From Kaistia adipata DSM 17808 (lineage in GTDB: Bacteria; Pseudomonadota; Alphaproteobacteria; Rhizobiales; Kaistiaceae), in contig NZ_KE383992.1 in the NCBI RefSeq assembly GCF_000423225.1, forward strand, positions 126,971 through 190,970: a stretch of DNA of 64,000 bases, in the 5' to 3' direction. Shown one piece after another: positions 40,851 to 49,800 of this stretch (position 1 is the stretch's first letter; each line of letters begins with the position of its first letter). The notes below the pieces were generated by a model that was not told the origin of the DNA, did no database searches, and saw nothing but the letters and a program-made list of their open reading frames with translations. Position numbers and translations under genes: made by a program.

Positions 40851-41765
40851 ATGTCGACGGATCTGCAAGGCAGGATCGCCCTCGTCGCGGGCGCGACGCG
40901 GGGCGCCGGGCGCGGCATCGCCACCGAACTCGGCGCCGCCGGAGCGACGGTCTACGTCACCGGCCGCTCGACCCGGGCGCAACGCTCCGAATACGACCGG
41001 CCGGAGACGATCGAGGAGACGGCCGAACTGGTGACGGCGGCAGGCGGCCGGGGCATCGCGGTGCCGACCGACCATCTGGTTCCCGAGCAGGTTCGAGCTC
41101 TGGTCGAGCGGATCCGCGCCGAGCAGGGACGGCTCGACATCCTGGTCAACGACATCTGGGGCGGCGAGAAGCTGTTCGAATGGAACAAGCCGGTCTGGGA
41201 CCACGATCTCGACAACGGACTTCGCCTGCTACGCCTCGGCATCGACACGCACCTCATCACCGCGCATTTCGCCCTGCCGCTCATGATCGAGCGTCCGGGT
41301 GGCCTGCTGGTCGAGATGACCGACGGCACGGCGGAGTACAACGCCACGCACTACCGGCTGTCGCCCTTCTATGATCTCGTCAAGACGGCGGTGAACCGCA
41401 TGGGTTGGGCGCATGCGAAGGATCTGGCGCCGCATGGCGCGACGTCGGTGTCGCTAACGCCGGGCTGGCTGCGCTCGGAAATGATGCTGGAGCATTTCGG
41501 CGTCGCGGAAGCGAACTGGCGCGACGCGACCGAGACCGACGCGCATTTCGCCATCTCCGAGACGCCGCGCTTCGTCGGCCGCGCCGTGGCGGCGCTGGCG
41601 GCCGATCCCGAGCGGGCGCGCTGGAACGGCCAGTCGCTCTCGAGCGGCGGGCTGGCGCAGGTCTATGGCTTCACCGACCTCGACGGCTCCCGGCCGGACG
41701 CGTTCCGCTACCTGCTCGAGGTGCACGAAGCCGGCAAGCCGGCCGACACCACCGGCTATCGCTAG
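40851..41765 (+). CDS. SDR-family oxidoreductase (atypical, DHRS1-like)
   Basis: 304 residues. The cofactor loop AGATRGAGRG and the YDLVK catalytic pair are present. The NNAG motif is changed to NDIWGG, and no serine sits at the usual position before the Tyr (Thr residues lie nearby in EMTDGT). This matches the divergent SDRs related to DHRS1. The ATG at 40851 follows GGAGAACGG. Divergent transcription from the TetR gene and a shared inverted repeat suggest induction by a small molecule, perhaps the substrate. Confidence 0.8.
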   Translation: MSTDLQGRIALVAGATRGAGRGIATELGAAGATVYVTGRSTRAQRSEYDRPETIEETAELVTAAGGRGIAVPTDHLVPEQVRALVERIRAEQGRLDILVNDIWGGEKLFEWNKPVWDHDLDNGLRLLRLGIDTHLITAHFALPLMIERPGGLLVEMTDGTAEYNATHYRLSPFYDLVKTAVNRMGWAHAKDLAPHGATSVSLTPGWLRSEMMLEHFGVAEANWRDATETDAHFAISETPRFVGRAVAALAADPERARWNGQSLSSGGLAQVYGFTDLDGSRPDAFRYLLEVHEAGKPADTTGYR

Positions 41766-41934
41766 CGGCGGCCGGACCGCGAAGCAGGCACGACCCTCGA
41801 AGAAATCATGCCGCCGCAACGTCATGACGCGGCCAATAGTGCGCAAGAATTCGATGCCGGCGACATTTACCGAATTGTAGAATCTTTGCTGTTTCATCTT
41901 CCGAAAGCTGCAAGGCTCTCGAAAGGAACGGACC

Positions 41935-42435
41935 ATGCAAATCACCCGACTCAGCAAGACGGCGCTCGTCGCCTCCATCGCCTTTTTCGCGACGCTCGTC
42001 GCGTTCGGCAACATCACCGATTACGGCTCGAACTTCGAGTTCGTGCAGCACGTCCTGCTGATGGACACGATCTTCCCGAACGCGACGATCCATTACCGCG
42101 CGATCAGCAATCCGACCCTGCACCATGTCGCCTACAACCTGATCATCGCCGCCGAGACGCTGACGGCGATCCTGTGCTGGATCGGCACCTTCGCCATGCT
42201 CGGCCGCCTCGGCGCCGACGCCCGCTCGTTCAACCGTTCGAAGAAGTGGGCCATCGGCGGCCTCGCCTTCGGCTTCCTGGTCTGGCAGGTCGCGTTCCTG
42301 TCGGTCGGCGGCGAATGGTTCGGCATGTGGATGTCGCAGACCTGGAACGGCATCGAATCGGCGTTCCGCTTCTTCATCACGATCATCTGCGTGCTGATCT
42401 TCGTCTCGATGCCGGACACCGAGCTGAACGACTGA
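41935..42435 (+). CDS. DUF2165-family small membrane protein
   Basis: 166 residues with four hydrophobic segments: near residues 10-26, 62-90, 102-124 and 136-155. The stretches VAFGNITDYGSNFEFVQHVLLMD and IAAETLTAILCWIG match the pattern of DUF2165, predicted small integral membrane proteins of unknown role. It stands alone. A likely TetR operator and TetR-SMR pair follow, with no clear link. Confidence 0.8.
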   Translation: MQITRLSKTALVASIAFFATLVAFGNITDYGSNFEFVQHVLLMDTIFPNATIHYRAISNPTLHHVAYNLIIAAETLTAILCWIGTFAMLGRLGADARSFNRSKKWAIGGLAFGFLVWQVAFLSVGGEWFGMWMSQTWNGIESAFRFFITIICVLIFVSMPDTELND

Positions 42436-42649
42436 CGCTTTTCTCCGCGGCCCGTCGCCCCGACGATCGGCCGCCCTGCTTCCGCGACCGGCGCATGACT
42501 CCATGCGCCGGTCGTCTTCGTTTTGGCGGGTGCCTGAGCCATTCGTCGAAGGATGTGACCCACCTTCTGTCGGGCGGATTCCCTTCGCTCGAACCGACCC
42601 GCTCGAAACCGCGCGCATTGCCACCCCGCCTGGTCCCCGTCATCCCTTG

Positions 42650-42675
42650 AAACATACCGACCAAATGGTATGTTT
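42650..42675. promoter_or_regulatory. Operator of the TetR-SMR pair
   Basis: AAACATACC and GGTATGTTT form a perfect 9-bp inverted repeat with an 8-bp spacer, 5 bp upstream of the TetR ATG. This is a typical TetR/AcrR site placed for autoregulation. Confidence 0.8.
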
Positions 42676-42680
42676 AGGAC

Positions 42681-43256
42681 ATGACGATCGCGCATGAACG
42701 CAAGAAGCAGCCCGAACGGGTCCGCCGCAGGCTTCTCGACTGCGCGGCGAACCTTGCCGTCGAGACGGGCCTGTCGTCACTGACCATCCAGGCGGTCGCC
42801 GATGCGGCGGACGTGACCAAGGGCGGCCTGTTCCATCACTTCCCCAGCAAGGAGAAGCTGATCGAGGGCGTGTTCATCGATCTGCTGGAGCAGCTGGACG
42901 CCGAGATCGATGCGCTGCTTGCCGACGATCCCGTCGCTTATGGCCGCTTTACCCGCGCCTATGTCGATTCGGCGATCCGCCTGATGGAATCGAAGATACC
43001 AAGCCCCTGGGGCGCGCTGTCGATTTCGATGATGACCGACCCGATGCTGCGGCGGCTTTGGTCGGACTGGTATCGCGCGCGCCTGCTGCGACATGCCGAT
43101 ACCGATTCCGATCCGGCGCTGGAAATCGTCCGCTACGCCGCCGACGGCATCTGGCTGTCCGATCTCTGCGATCTGGATCCGGCGCTCCGCATGGAGCGCT
43201 GCGCGCTGCGCGACCGGCTGCTCGAAATGACCCAACCCGAGAGAGACCTGCCATGA
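42681..43256 (+). CDS. TetR/AcrR-family regulator
   Basis: 191 residues. The helix-turn-helix has LTIQAVADAADVTKGGLFHHFPSKEKLIEGV in two parts, an unmistakable TetR signature. The C-terminal half is helical with a WGALSISMM stretch. Its stop overlaps the ATG of the SMR efflux gene (ATGA), so regulator and pump form one transcript. A perfect inverted repeat lies directly upstream. It most likely derepresses the pump on binding a toxic cation. Confidence 0.92.
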   Translation: MTIAHERKKQPERVRRRLLDCAANLAVETGLSSLTIQAVADAADVTKGGLFHHFPSKEKLIEGVFIDLLEQLDAEIDALLADDPVAYGRFTRAYVDSAIRLMESKIPSPWGALSISMMTDPMLRRLWSDWYRARLLRHADTDSDPALEIVRYAADGIWLSDLCDLDPALRMERCALRDRLLEMTQPERDLP

Positions 43257-43597
43257 GTTCCCCGCTCGTCACCTACGCGTCGCTCGGCGTCGCCATCGCT
43301 TGCGAGGTCATGGGAACCACACTCCTGCAGCAGACGCAGCAGTTCACGCGACTGCTGCCGACGCTCGGCACGCTCGTCTGCTATGGCGCCGCGTTCTACT
43401 TCCTGACGATCGTGCTGAAGACCATGCCGGTCGGCATCGCCTATGCGATCTGGAGCGGCCTCGGCATCGTGCTGATCTCTGCGATCGGCCTGGTCCTGTT
43501 CCGCCAGACGCTCGACACGGCGGCGCTGATCGGCCTCGGCTTCATCATCACCGGCGTCATCATCGTCAACGTCTTCTCGAATTCGGTGTCGCACTAG
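43253..43597 (+). CDS. Small multidrug resistance (SMR) efflux protein
   Basis: 114 residues with four transmembrane helices. The essential glutamate of the family is E18 in IACEVMGTTLLQQ. GIAYAIWSGLGIVLI is the dimerisation and signature helix. It exchanges protons for cationic drugs or quaternary ammonium compounds, or guanidinium in the Gdx subgroup. Only one SMR gene is present, so a homodimer is expected. It is cotranscribed with the upstream TetR gene. Confidence 0.92.
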   Translation: MSSPLVTYASLGVAIACEVMGTTLLQQTQQFTRLLPTLGTLVCYGAAFYFLTIVLKTMPVGIAYAIWSGLGIVLISAIGLVLFRQTLDTAALIGLGFIITGVIIVNVFSNSVSH

Positions 43598-43663
43598 AAC
43601 CGTTCGGCGCCGGACATGCGCTGAACGCCGCCCCCCGCTCGAGCCTGGATGGCGGCCGACGCT

Positions 43664-44035
43664 TCAGAGCGCCGTGCCGATCACCATCAGGCAGTAGCCG
43701 GCGAGCGCGCAGTTCACGAGCAGGAAGTAGATATGCGGCTGGCGCGCCTCGCCCTTGAAAACAAGAGGATTGTGAAAGAGCACCGTGGCGCCGATCAGGA
43801 ACAGGATCAGCAGCGCCGCGCCCCAGGGCGCCAGGATGCCGAACACGACCGACAGGCCGCCGACGAGCTGCGACGCGAAGCCGAGCGCCGTCACCGGCGC
43901 GGGCAGCTTCCAGCCGTAGTTGGTCTCCGGCGTGCTGCGCTCGGCATAGCGCAGAAAATTGCGGATGCCGGCGATGACGAAGAACAGGCCGAGGACGATC
44001 CGGCCGACAAGGATCAAAAAGGCTGCGAATGTCAT
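43664..44035 (-). CDS. DoxX-family membrane protein
   Basis: 123 residues with four hydrophobic helices. The start MTFAAFLILVGRIVLGLFFVIAG.RNF is the DoxX pattern; later SQLVGGLSVVFG and FLIGATVLFHNPL follow. The ATG at 44035 follows GGGGGGAAAT. DoxX-like proteins are linked to quinol oxidation or redox stress but most are uncharacterised. It lies 109 bp downstream of the cytochrome c / multicopper oxidase genes on the same strand and could belong to that unit. Confidence 0.85.
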   Translation of the reverse strand: MTFAAFLILVGRIVLGLFFVIAGIRNFLRYAERSTPETNYGWKLPAPVTALGFASQLVGGLSVVFGILAPWGAALLILFLIGATVLFHNPLVFKGEARQPHIYFLLVNCALAGYCLMVIGTAL

Positions 44036-44144
44036 GATTTCCCCCCGCATCATGAACTAGCGGATCCCGGCGCGACAGAAAAGCGCCTTGATGCCGTTCG
44101 CGCGTCGAGGGCCAGCCACGGCATGCCGCGGCCGGCCGCCGAGA

Positions 44145-44597
44145 TCAGCCGCCCGAGAGCTGGCGCTGATAGTCGGCTTCGCGCGGTGGCCAAGTGCTCT
44201 TGATGTAGTCAAGCACCGCCGCGCTTTCGGCGTCGGTCAGGACATCCGCGAAGCCCGGCATGTCGCTCTCGTAGCCGTCGCCGACGACGGCCGCCGTGCC
44301 GAGCCGGATGATCGCCAGCAGCTGCGCGTCGGCATGGTGCCAGGTGTGGCCGCTCGCATCATGCGGCGGCGCCGGAAGGCGACCGTCCGGGCGACGGTTG
44401 CGCCAGTCCGGCTGCCCCTCCAGCTTGGCGCCGTGGCAGCTCGCGCAACTCGCGTCATAGACCGTCTTGCCGAGAGCTATCCGCTGCTCGAGATCCGCGC
44501 CCGCACGCATCGCGGTCCTTTGCGCGTTCGCGGAATAGAGGCCGACGCCGGCAATCGCCACGAAGGCCACGCCGGCCAGGATCCAGCGAGCCCTCAT
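44145..44597 (-). CDS. Membrane-anchored or exported cytochrome c
   Basis: 150 residues. An N-terminal hydrophobic segment (residues 5-25) acts as signal or anchor. A single haem site CASCH (C51, C54, H55) follows, and the probable axial Met is M113 in SDMPGF. The ATG overlaps the stop of the multicopper oxidase gene (ATGA), so the two proteins are made together. The cytochrome may be the oxidase's electron donor. Confidence 0.9.
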   Translation of the reverse strand: MRARWILAGVAFVAIAGVGLYSANAQRTAMRAGADLEQRIALGKTVYDASCASCHGAKLEGQPDWRNRRPDGRLPAPPHDASGHTWHHADAQLLAIIRLGTAAVVGDGYESDMPGFADVLTDAESAAVLDYIKSTWPPREADYQRQLSGG

Positions 44598-46096
44598 GTT
44601 GCCACCCGGAACTCGGTCATCATGCCGGTCGCCAGATGCGGCATGTGATGGCAATGCAGCATCCAGCTCGCCGCCTCGCCGGCATCCAGCGCGACGGTGA
44701 CCATGCTCATCGGCGGCACATAGACGGTGTCGCGCCTGGCACCGGCGACGCGGCGGCCGTTGATGCCGACGACCTGGAAGGCATGGCCATGCAGATGCAT
44801 CGGATGCCCCATCATCGACATGTTGTGGAACGCCAGTTCCACCCGCTCGCCGGCGGTCGCAGCGACGGGCCGATGCTCACCCCAGACCGCGCCGTTGATG
44901 GTCCAGACATAGGGCTGCATCGATCCGCCGAGCATGACCATCTGGCTGTGGTCGACCGCCCGATCGGACAGGCCTTCGATGGCGGCGAGACCGCTTTCCT
45001 GCGCTAGGTCGATGTCGAAGGGCGGCGCCTCGACCTCCGCCTTGGGCTCGAGCCTGGCAATGGCGGCGCCGGGGGTGGACAGGATGATACCGGTCCGTTC
45101 CCGCGCCCCCTCGCGCAGGGCCAGGATGGGCCACGCGCCGCCCTCGTTCGGCAAGTCGATCTCGATGTCGAGACGCTGGCCCATGGCGAGACCGAAGCGC
45201 GACCCGGAGACGGGCTGCACATCATGACCGTCGACGGCGACCAGCCGTCCAGTGGCAGCCCCCGTGTCGATCCAGAACACCGTCGCCGCGGCGGCATTGA
45301 TGACGCGAAGCCTCACCCGGCCGCCGCGTTCGACGCTGACGATCTCCGGATCCGACAGGGTCCGGTCATTGGCGAGATAGGCATCCCAATCATAGTCGTT
45401 CAGATCCATCGCCATGCCGCCCATGTCCATCGGCATCGCCATGGCGCCGTCTGCGGAAACGCCATGATCCATGCCGGCCATGCCGCCATCGTTCATGCTG
45501 CCGTGGTTCATGCCGGCCATTCCGCCGGAAGCCGTGCCGCCCCCGTGCCCTCCGCCATGCCCACCCAGGATTTGCTCCAGAACCTCCTCCGGCGCCTTGA
45601 AGGAGAAATCATGCAGAAACAGCACGACCTCCTGCCGGTCGGCCGCGACATCCTCAGGCCTGCGCACGATCAGGGGTGCCGCCAGCAGCTGCATTTCCTG
45701 GATCGGCACATGGCTGTGCATCCAGTGGGTGCCCGGCAATGGGGCGAAGTCGTAGCTGCGGCTCTCGCCCGGCGCGAGCAACGGCATCGGCATGTCGGGC
45801 ACGCCATCCTGCGCGTTCGGCGGGATCTGACCATGCCAATGGATGATCGTGCCGATGTCGAGATCATTGGTGAGATCGACCCGGAAACGCTGGCCCGGGT
45901 CGAGGACCAGCCCCTGCCCGCCGGGGCCCGCGAGCCCGAAGACGGTGGCCGCGCGACCGTCGATGTCGAGCGTGCGCCGCGTCGCGGCGAGCCGAAGGGG
46001 AGCGGCCGGCTGGCCGAAGGCCATGGCGGGGAACTGGGCTGCGGCCAGCGTGGCCGCGCCGGCGGCCATGAAGCCGCGTCTCGAAAGGGTTTTCAT
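44594..46096 (-). CDS. Multicopper oxidase with Met/His-rich insert (CopA/CueO-like)
   Basis: 500 residues, exported by the Tat pathway (SRRGFM near residue 5). The four copper motifs are present: HWHG (H86, H88), HWMHSH (124-129), HPMHLHGHAF and the late HCHHMPHLATGMM. An insert at about 178-231 is rich in Gly, His and Met (GGHGGGHGGG, MAGMNHGSM, MPMDMGGMAMD), like the copper-binding segments of CueO and CopA. It probably oxidises Cu(I) or organic substrates in the periplasm. It is coupled to a cytochrome c gene, which is unusual for a simple copper-detoxifying oxidase. ATG 46105 is an alternative start. Confidence 0.9.
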   Translation of the reverse strand: MKTLSRRGFMAAGAATLAAAQFPAMAFGQPAAPLRLAATRRTLDIDGRAATVFGLAGPGGQGLVLDPGQRFRVDLTNDLDIGTIIHWHGQIPPNAQDGVPDMPMPLLAPGESRSYDFAPLPGTHWMHSHVPIQEMQLLAAPLIVRRPEDVAADRQEVVLFLHDFSFKAPEEVLEQILGGHGGGHGGGTASGGMAGMNHGSMNDGGMAGMDHGVSADGAMAMPMDMGGMAMDLNDYDWDAYLANDRTLSDPEIVSVERGGRVRLRVINAAAATVFWIDTGAATGRLVAVDGHDVQPVSGSRFGLAMGQRLDIEIDLPNEGGAWPILALREGARERTGIILSTPGAAIARLEPKAEVEAPPFDIDLAQESGLAAIEGLSDRAVDHSQMVMLGGSMQPYVWTINGAVWGEHRPVAATAGERVELAFHNMSMMGHPMHLHGHAFQVVGINGRRVAGARRDTVYVPPMSMVTVALDAGEAASWMLHCHHMPHLATGMMTEFRVAT

Positions 46097-46166
46097 GTGC
46101 GTCATCCCGGGACAGGTGTCCCGCTTGAAATCCAGGGGGCACGGCGGGGCTCGCCCCGCCGCGGGC

Positions 46167-46532
46167 TCAAGGAAGACGCGGTATGGGAGGACGATCGCCG
46201 GGGCCCGGGGCCGTCGCCACGAGCACCTCACCAGGGTGACGACGATAGGATTTCTGCGGGGCCGTCACGCCCGATGGCGCGGGAGCGGGCCAGAGCATCG
46301 CGCCCGCCCCCATGCAGACCAACTCGCAAAGGCCCGGCTCGTCGGCGCAGATGCTGTCGGCGGCGCAGGCTGGCGCCTTCGACATCGCGGCATGATCGAG
46401 GTGCGGATCCATGTGCTGCATCGGCGCGGCGGTGTCGCGCGCCATGGCCATGCCGGTTTCATGTGCCGAGGCCGCGAGAGACACGACCGCAAGCGCCATC
46501 ACCGAGACGAGGATCATCAGGGTCCGCAACAT
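46167..46532 (-). CDS. Small exported Cys/Met/His-containing protein
   Basis: 121 residues from the ATG at 46532. A signal peptide of about 23 residues ends at ASA. The mature protein has MAMARDTAAPMQHMDPHLDH and four Cys in a 19-residue stretch (CAAD.ICAD, LCELVC), suited to binding copper. I do not recognise the family. It is 70 bp upstream of the multicopper oxidase gene on the same strand, so a role in periplasmic copper handling is likely but inferred. Confidence 0.65.
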   Translation of the reverse strand: MLRTLMILVSVMALAVVSLAASAHETGMAMARDTAAPMQHMDPHLDHAAMSKAPACAADSICADEPGLCELVCMGAGAMLWPAPAPSGVTAPQKSYRRHPGEVLVATAPGPGDRPPIPRLP

Positions 46533-46633
46533 GCGCGCAAGATACCGGCTCGCCGTGGCGATGTCCAACCGCTCCGGCCATTCGACGGAACGCAGGCGGC
46601 CGTCGCCGCGCGAGAACCGAGGCCCGAAATGCA

Positions 46634-46656
46634 AAAACGCCCCGACAGGGCGTCTT
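46634..46656 (-). terminator. Terminator on the minus strand, probably the original tRNA-Arg terminator
   Basis: Read on the minus strand, ACGCCC-TGTCG-GGGCGT is followed by TTTTT. It lies immediately outside the left copy of the 32-bp tRNA repeat. Removing the island would place it directly after the tRNA-Arg 3' end, so it is the likely native terminator of that tRNA. Confidence 0.75.
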
Positions 46657-46688
46657 AAATGGCGCGCCCGAAAGGATTCGAACCTCTG
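46657..46688. repeat. Left attachment repeat (copy of the tRNA-Arg 3' end)
   Basis: 32 bases, including the CCA end, T-arm and part of the variable region, are identical to 52096-52127. A less perfect match continues for about 20 bases into the anticodon arm. Only the 3' half of the tRNA is here, so it is not a functional gene. Confidence 0.9.
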
Positions 46689-46703
46689 CCCCCCAGATAC
46701 GTA

Positions 46704-46772
46704 GGCTCTCTGAGGGAGCCGCCTCTTCTATTGTCAGAGGCCGAGCAACTTGATTGCAGCTTCGAGTTGCCA
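46704..46772. repeat. Diverged 69-bp repeat, left copy
   Basis: Shares GGCTCTCT...GGAGCCGCCT and a following stretch with 50253-50321. On the minus strand both copies read as the same peptide end (LEAAI then a stop) followed by a small GGCTC/GAGCC hairpin, so they may be 3' remnants of related genes. The two copies flank the glycosyltransferase gene. Confidence 0.45.
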
Positions 46773-46895
46773 ACGCGCGCCGCCACGATTGACGCCACGT
46801 CACAGTGCGGCGAACGAGACTTGCTTAAACCGGCGTGTTAGATACTTTTCAAACTAGCATCGAGCCCCTAGCGCGACCAATTTTTGGCGCCTAGA

Positions 46896-49800
46896 ATGCC
46901 GAATTCGGAGTCAGAATTGTCTAGACTAAGTACACTTATCTACAGAATGCTTCCTCGGATTCGACAGAGGCGTGAAGTTTCCAAAATACGCGGCAGCGTT
47001 TACTTTGATTCCAAATGGTATACAGAGACGTATGAAGATGTAAGGTTAGCCGGGACAGATCCTGCGCGACACTACTATTTCCACGGCGCCGCCGAAGGAC
47101 GGGAACCCGGCCCCGAATTTCGGTCACATCGATATTTCGAAGCTTTTCCCGCTGCGTATGGTAGCAACCCCCTGCTTCATTGCGTTGTCAGCGGCAACGA
47201 GCGCGCGTTTCTCTCCGCCCGCACCGCCCCGCGCCGGCCCCACCAGTTAGCAGCAATAAACACCGCTCTGGCATCTCCGCCAAAATCTCGGGAAGCCCTC
47301 GATTCGATTCAATCGACACCGATTCTTGTTGAGCCGCTGGTGGCATGGCAGGTCTACAACGCACCGACGTCGCGGCGATCGGAACTGATCAGGCGCGCCC
47401 TAGACGATAGGGCGCCAAAACTCACTGGCATTTCCATTGTAATGCCCGTCTACAATCCGCCAATATTTGCCTTGCAAGAGGCGGTAGAGAGCGTTCTCAG
47501 CCAGAGCTTCCAGGATTGGGAGCTACTGATAGCTGACGATTGCAGCACGGAGCCAGAGGTTCGCGAATACCTAGAATCGCTTGAGCGCCTCGATGAACGC
47601 ATCAAGGTAAGATTTCGCTCTGTTAACGGCCACATATCTGCCGCCACCAACGACGCCAGCGAAATGGCGACAAAGGAATATATCACGTTTTTAGACAACG
47701 ACGATCGGTTGGCACCCGATGCCCTGGCAATTTTGGCCCTATTCCTGGCAAATAGCCAGCATACGTCAGTATTCTATAGCGATGACGCCGTAATTTCGGA
47801 CACCAATCACTACTCGCGTGTGAAATTTAAACCAGGATGGTCACCCGAGCTATTATTGTCTTTCTGCTATATATCTCACCTGAAGGGAATGAAACTCTCG
47901 CTCTATCGTAAGATAGGAGGATGCAGGACTGGCTATGAAGGCTCACAGGACCACGATCTATTCTTGCGAGCCACCGAGCTTGCGGAAGACGTGCTCCATA
48001 TCCCGCACGTACTATATGAGCGCCGCCCGCTTCCTGGATCAACAGCCATATCCGGCAATGCAAAGCCTTACAGCTTCGACGCAGGCATCCGAGCGGTACA
48101 AGATGCCTTCCAGCGCAGAAAAGCAATATGCAGTGTCCGGCGGCCAGATTGGGCCGTGAAGGCCGGCGCAGGAGTTTACGAACCTATATTCCCGGACGAC
48201 GGGCCATCCGTCGCAATTGTTATCCCAACCTACAACTCGTGGCGCTTGCTTAACAGGCTGCTCACAAGCATGAATATTACAAAATACCGCAACTATAAGG
48301 TATATATCGCAGATAATGAAAGCAATGACGCGGATACTTTGGGCTACCTCAAAAGTCTTTCAGAAAAATTTAGCGTCATAAGGGTAACCAGGAAAAATGG
48401 AGTTTTCAATTTCGCCAATATTAATAACGTAATGGCGGACAGGTGCTCAGAAGATTATTTGTTATTTCTTAACGATGACACTGAGGTTATTCAAGAGAAC
48501 TGGCTCAGCCAATTGGTCGGCTGGGCGCAAATATACGGGGTAGGTGTCGTTGGCGCGAGACTACTCTTCAGCGAGAGCCGCATCCAACACGGCGGGATCA
48601 GTGTGGCAGGGCCGCTTTCAGAGGGGCTAACTCTATTTCGCGGACTAGCCCACCAGCACCCTTATATTGATCCTCGAGTAGCTCGGAATACCATGGCGGT
48701 AACCGCAGCATGCATGTTGACTAGCCGCCATCTATTCAAAGCGCTCGGTGGGTTCGACGAGACAAGTTTCGCTGTAGCCTACAACGATGTTGACTATTGC
48801 CTACGCGTTCGAAACGCCGGCTATCGCTGCGTTTATGCTGGCGAAGCGGCCCTCCTACATCATGAGGGCACCACACGAGGAAAGCGCAATAGCATCCACG
48901 AAATCTCGGCGATGAGGGATGCTCTTCGGCACCAAAAAGACCCCTATATCAGCCCTCACCTGCACCTTTCAGCGGGGCGGCTCGAGCTTAAGCCTACGGT
49001 TGTACCGGTTGCATCCGAAACCCCGGTCTCCGTACTTGTCGTTAGCCACAACCTTAACCTTGCAGGGGCGCCCAACAGTCAGGCGGAGATCGTAATTGGA
49101 TTGAAGCGGAAGGGAAGGGTATTGCCTGTGGTCGTCAGCCCTGAAGACGGCCCTCTTCGCGCGAAATACGAGGCGGAAGGAATTCAAGTAGTAATCCTTG
49201 ACGAACATCCAGTTGCCCTACGCGCTAAGCTAACGCCTGAGCTGTTCTTTCTGAGGATCGGACGACAACTTACAAAGCTTGGCGTCGCACGATTTCAGGT
49301 TGTCTACGCGAATACCGCAGAAGCATTTTGGGCTATACAGCTAGCCCGAATGGCAGGAGTCCCAAGCGTGTGGAATATTCGGGAAAGCGAGCCATGGGAG
49401 ACATACTATGACGGCTTCCGGAGCACGATGCGGGACCTGGCGATAGACACGTTCGCTATCCCGTATCGAGTTGTCTTCGTTGCAAATAGTACCAGACGAT
49501 CGTGGACCCCCGTGGATCGGCTTGGGAACTTCGTCGTTATCCAAAACGCTCTTCCGAAAAGCTCGAATGACAAGACACCTGCTCGCAGGGCATCAGCGCG
49601 GCAGCGTCTAGGTATTGATGACAACCAAGTTATGATTCTGAATTTGGGAACAATTTGCTCCCGCAAAAACCAAAGGGAAATGATTGAAGGCATCGATTTC
49701 ATTGCGGATGCTCAACGAGCACGTTGCAGGGTGTTCTTAGTGGGCGCTCGCCAAGACGCGTACGCCGAGTCCCTGAGACAGTTGATCGCGACGAAGCCCT

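Noticed and set aside
46657-46710. A second tRNA-Arg gene
   Set aside because: Only the 3' half of the tRNA is present and the anticodon arm is already mismatched; it is the attachment-site duplicate.
46884-46895. TTG start for the glycosyltransferase four codons upstream of the ATG
   Set aside because: The ATG at 46896 is the better codon and the added residues carry no information; neither has a strong ribosome site.
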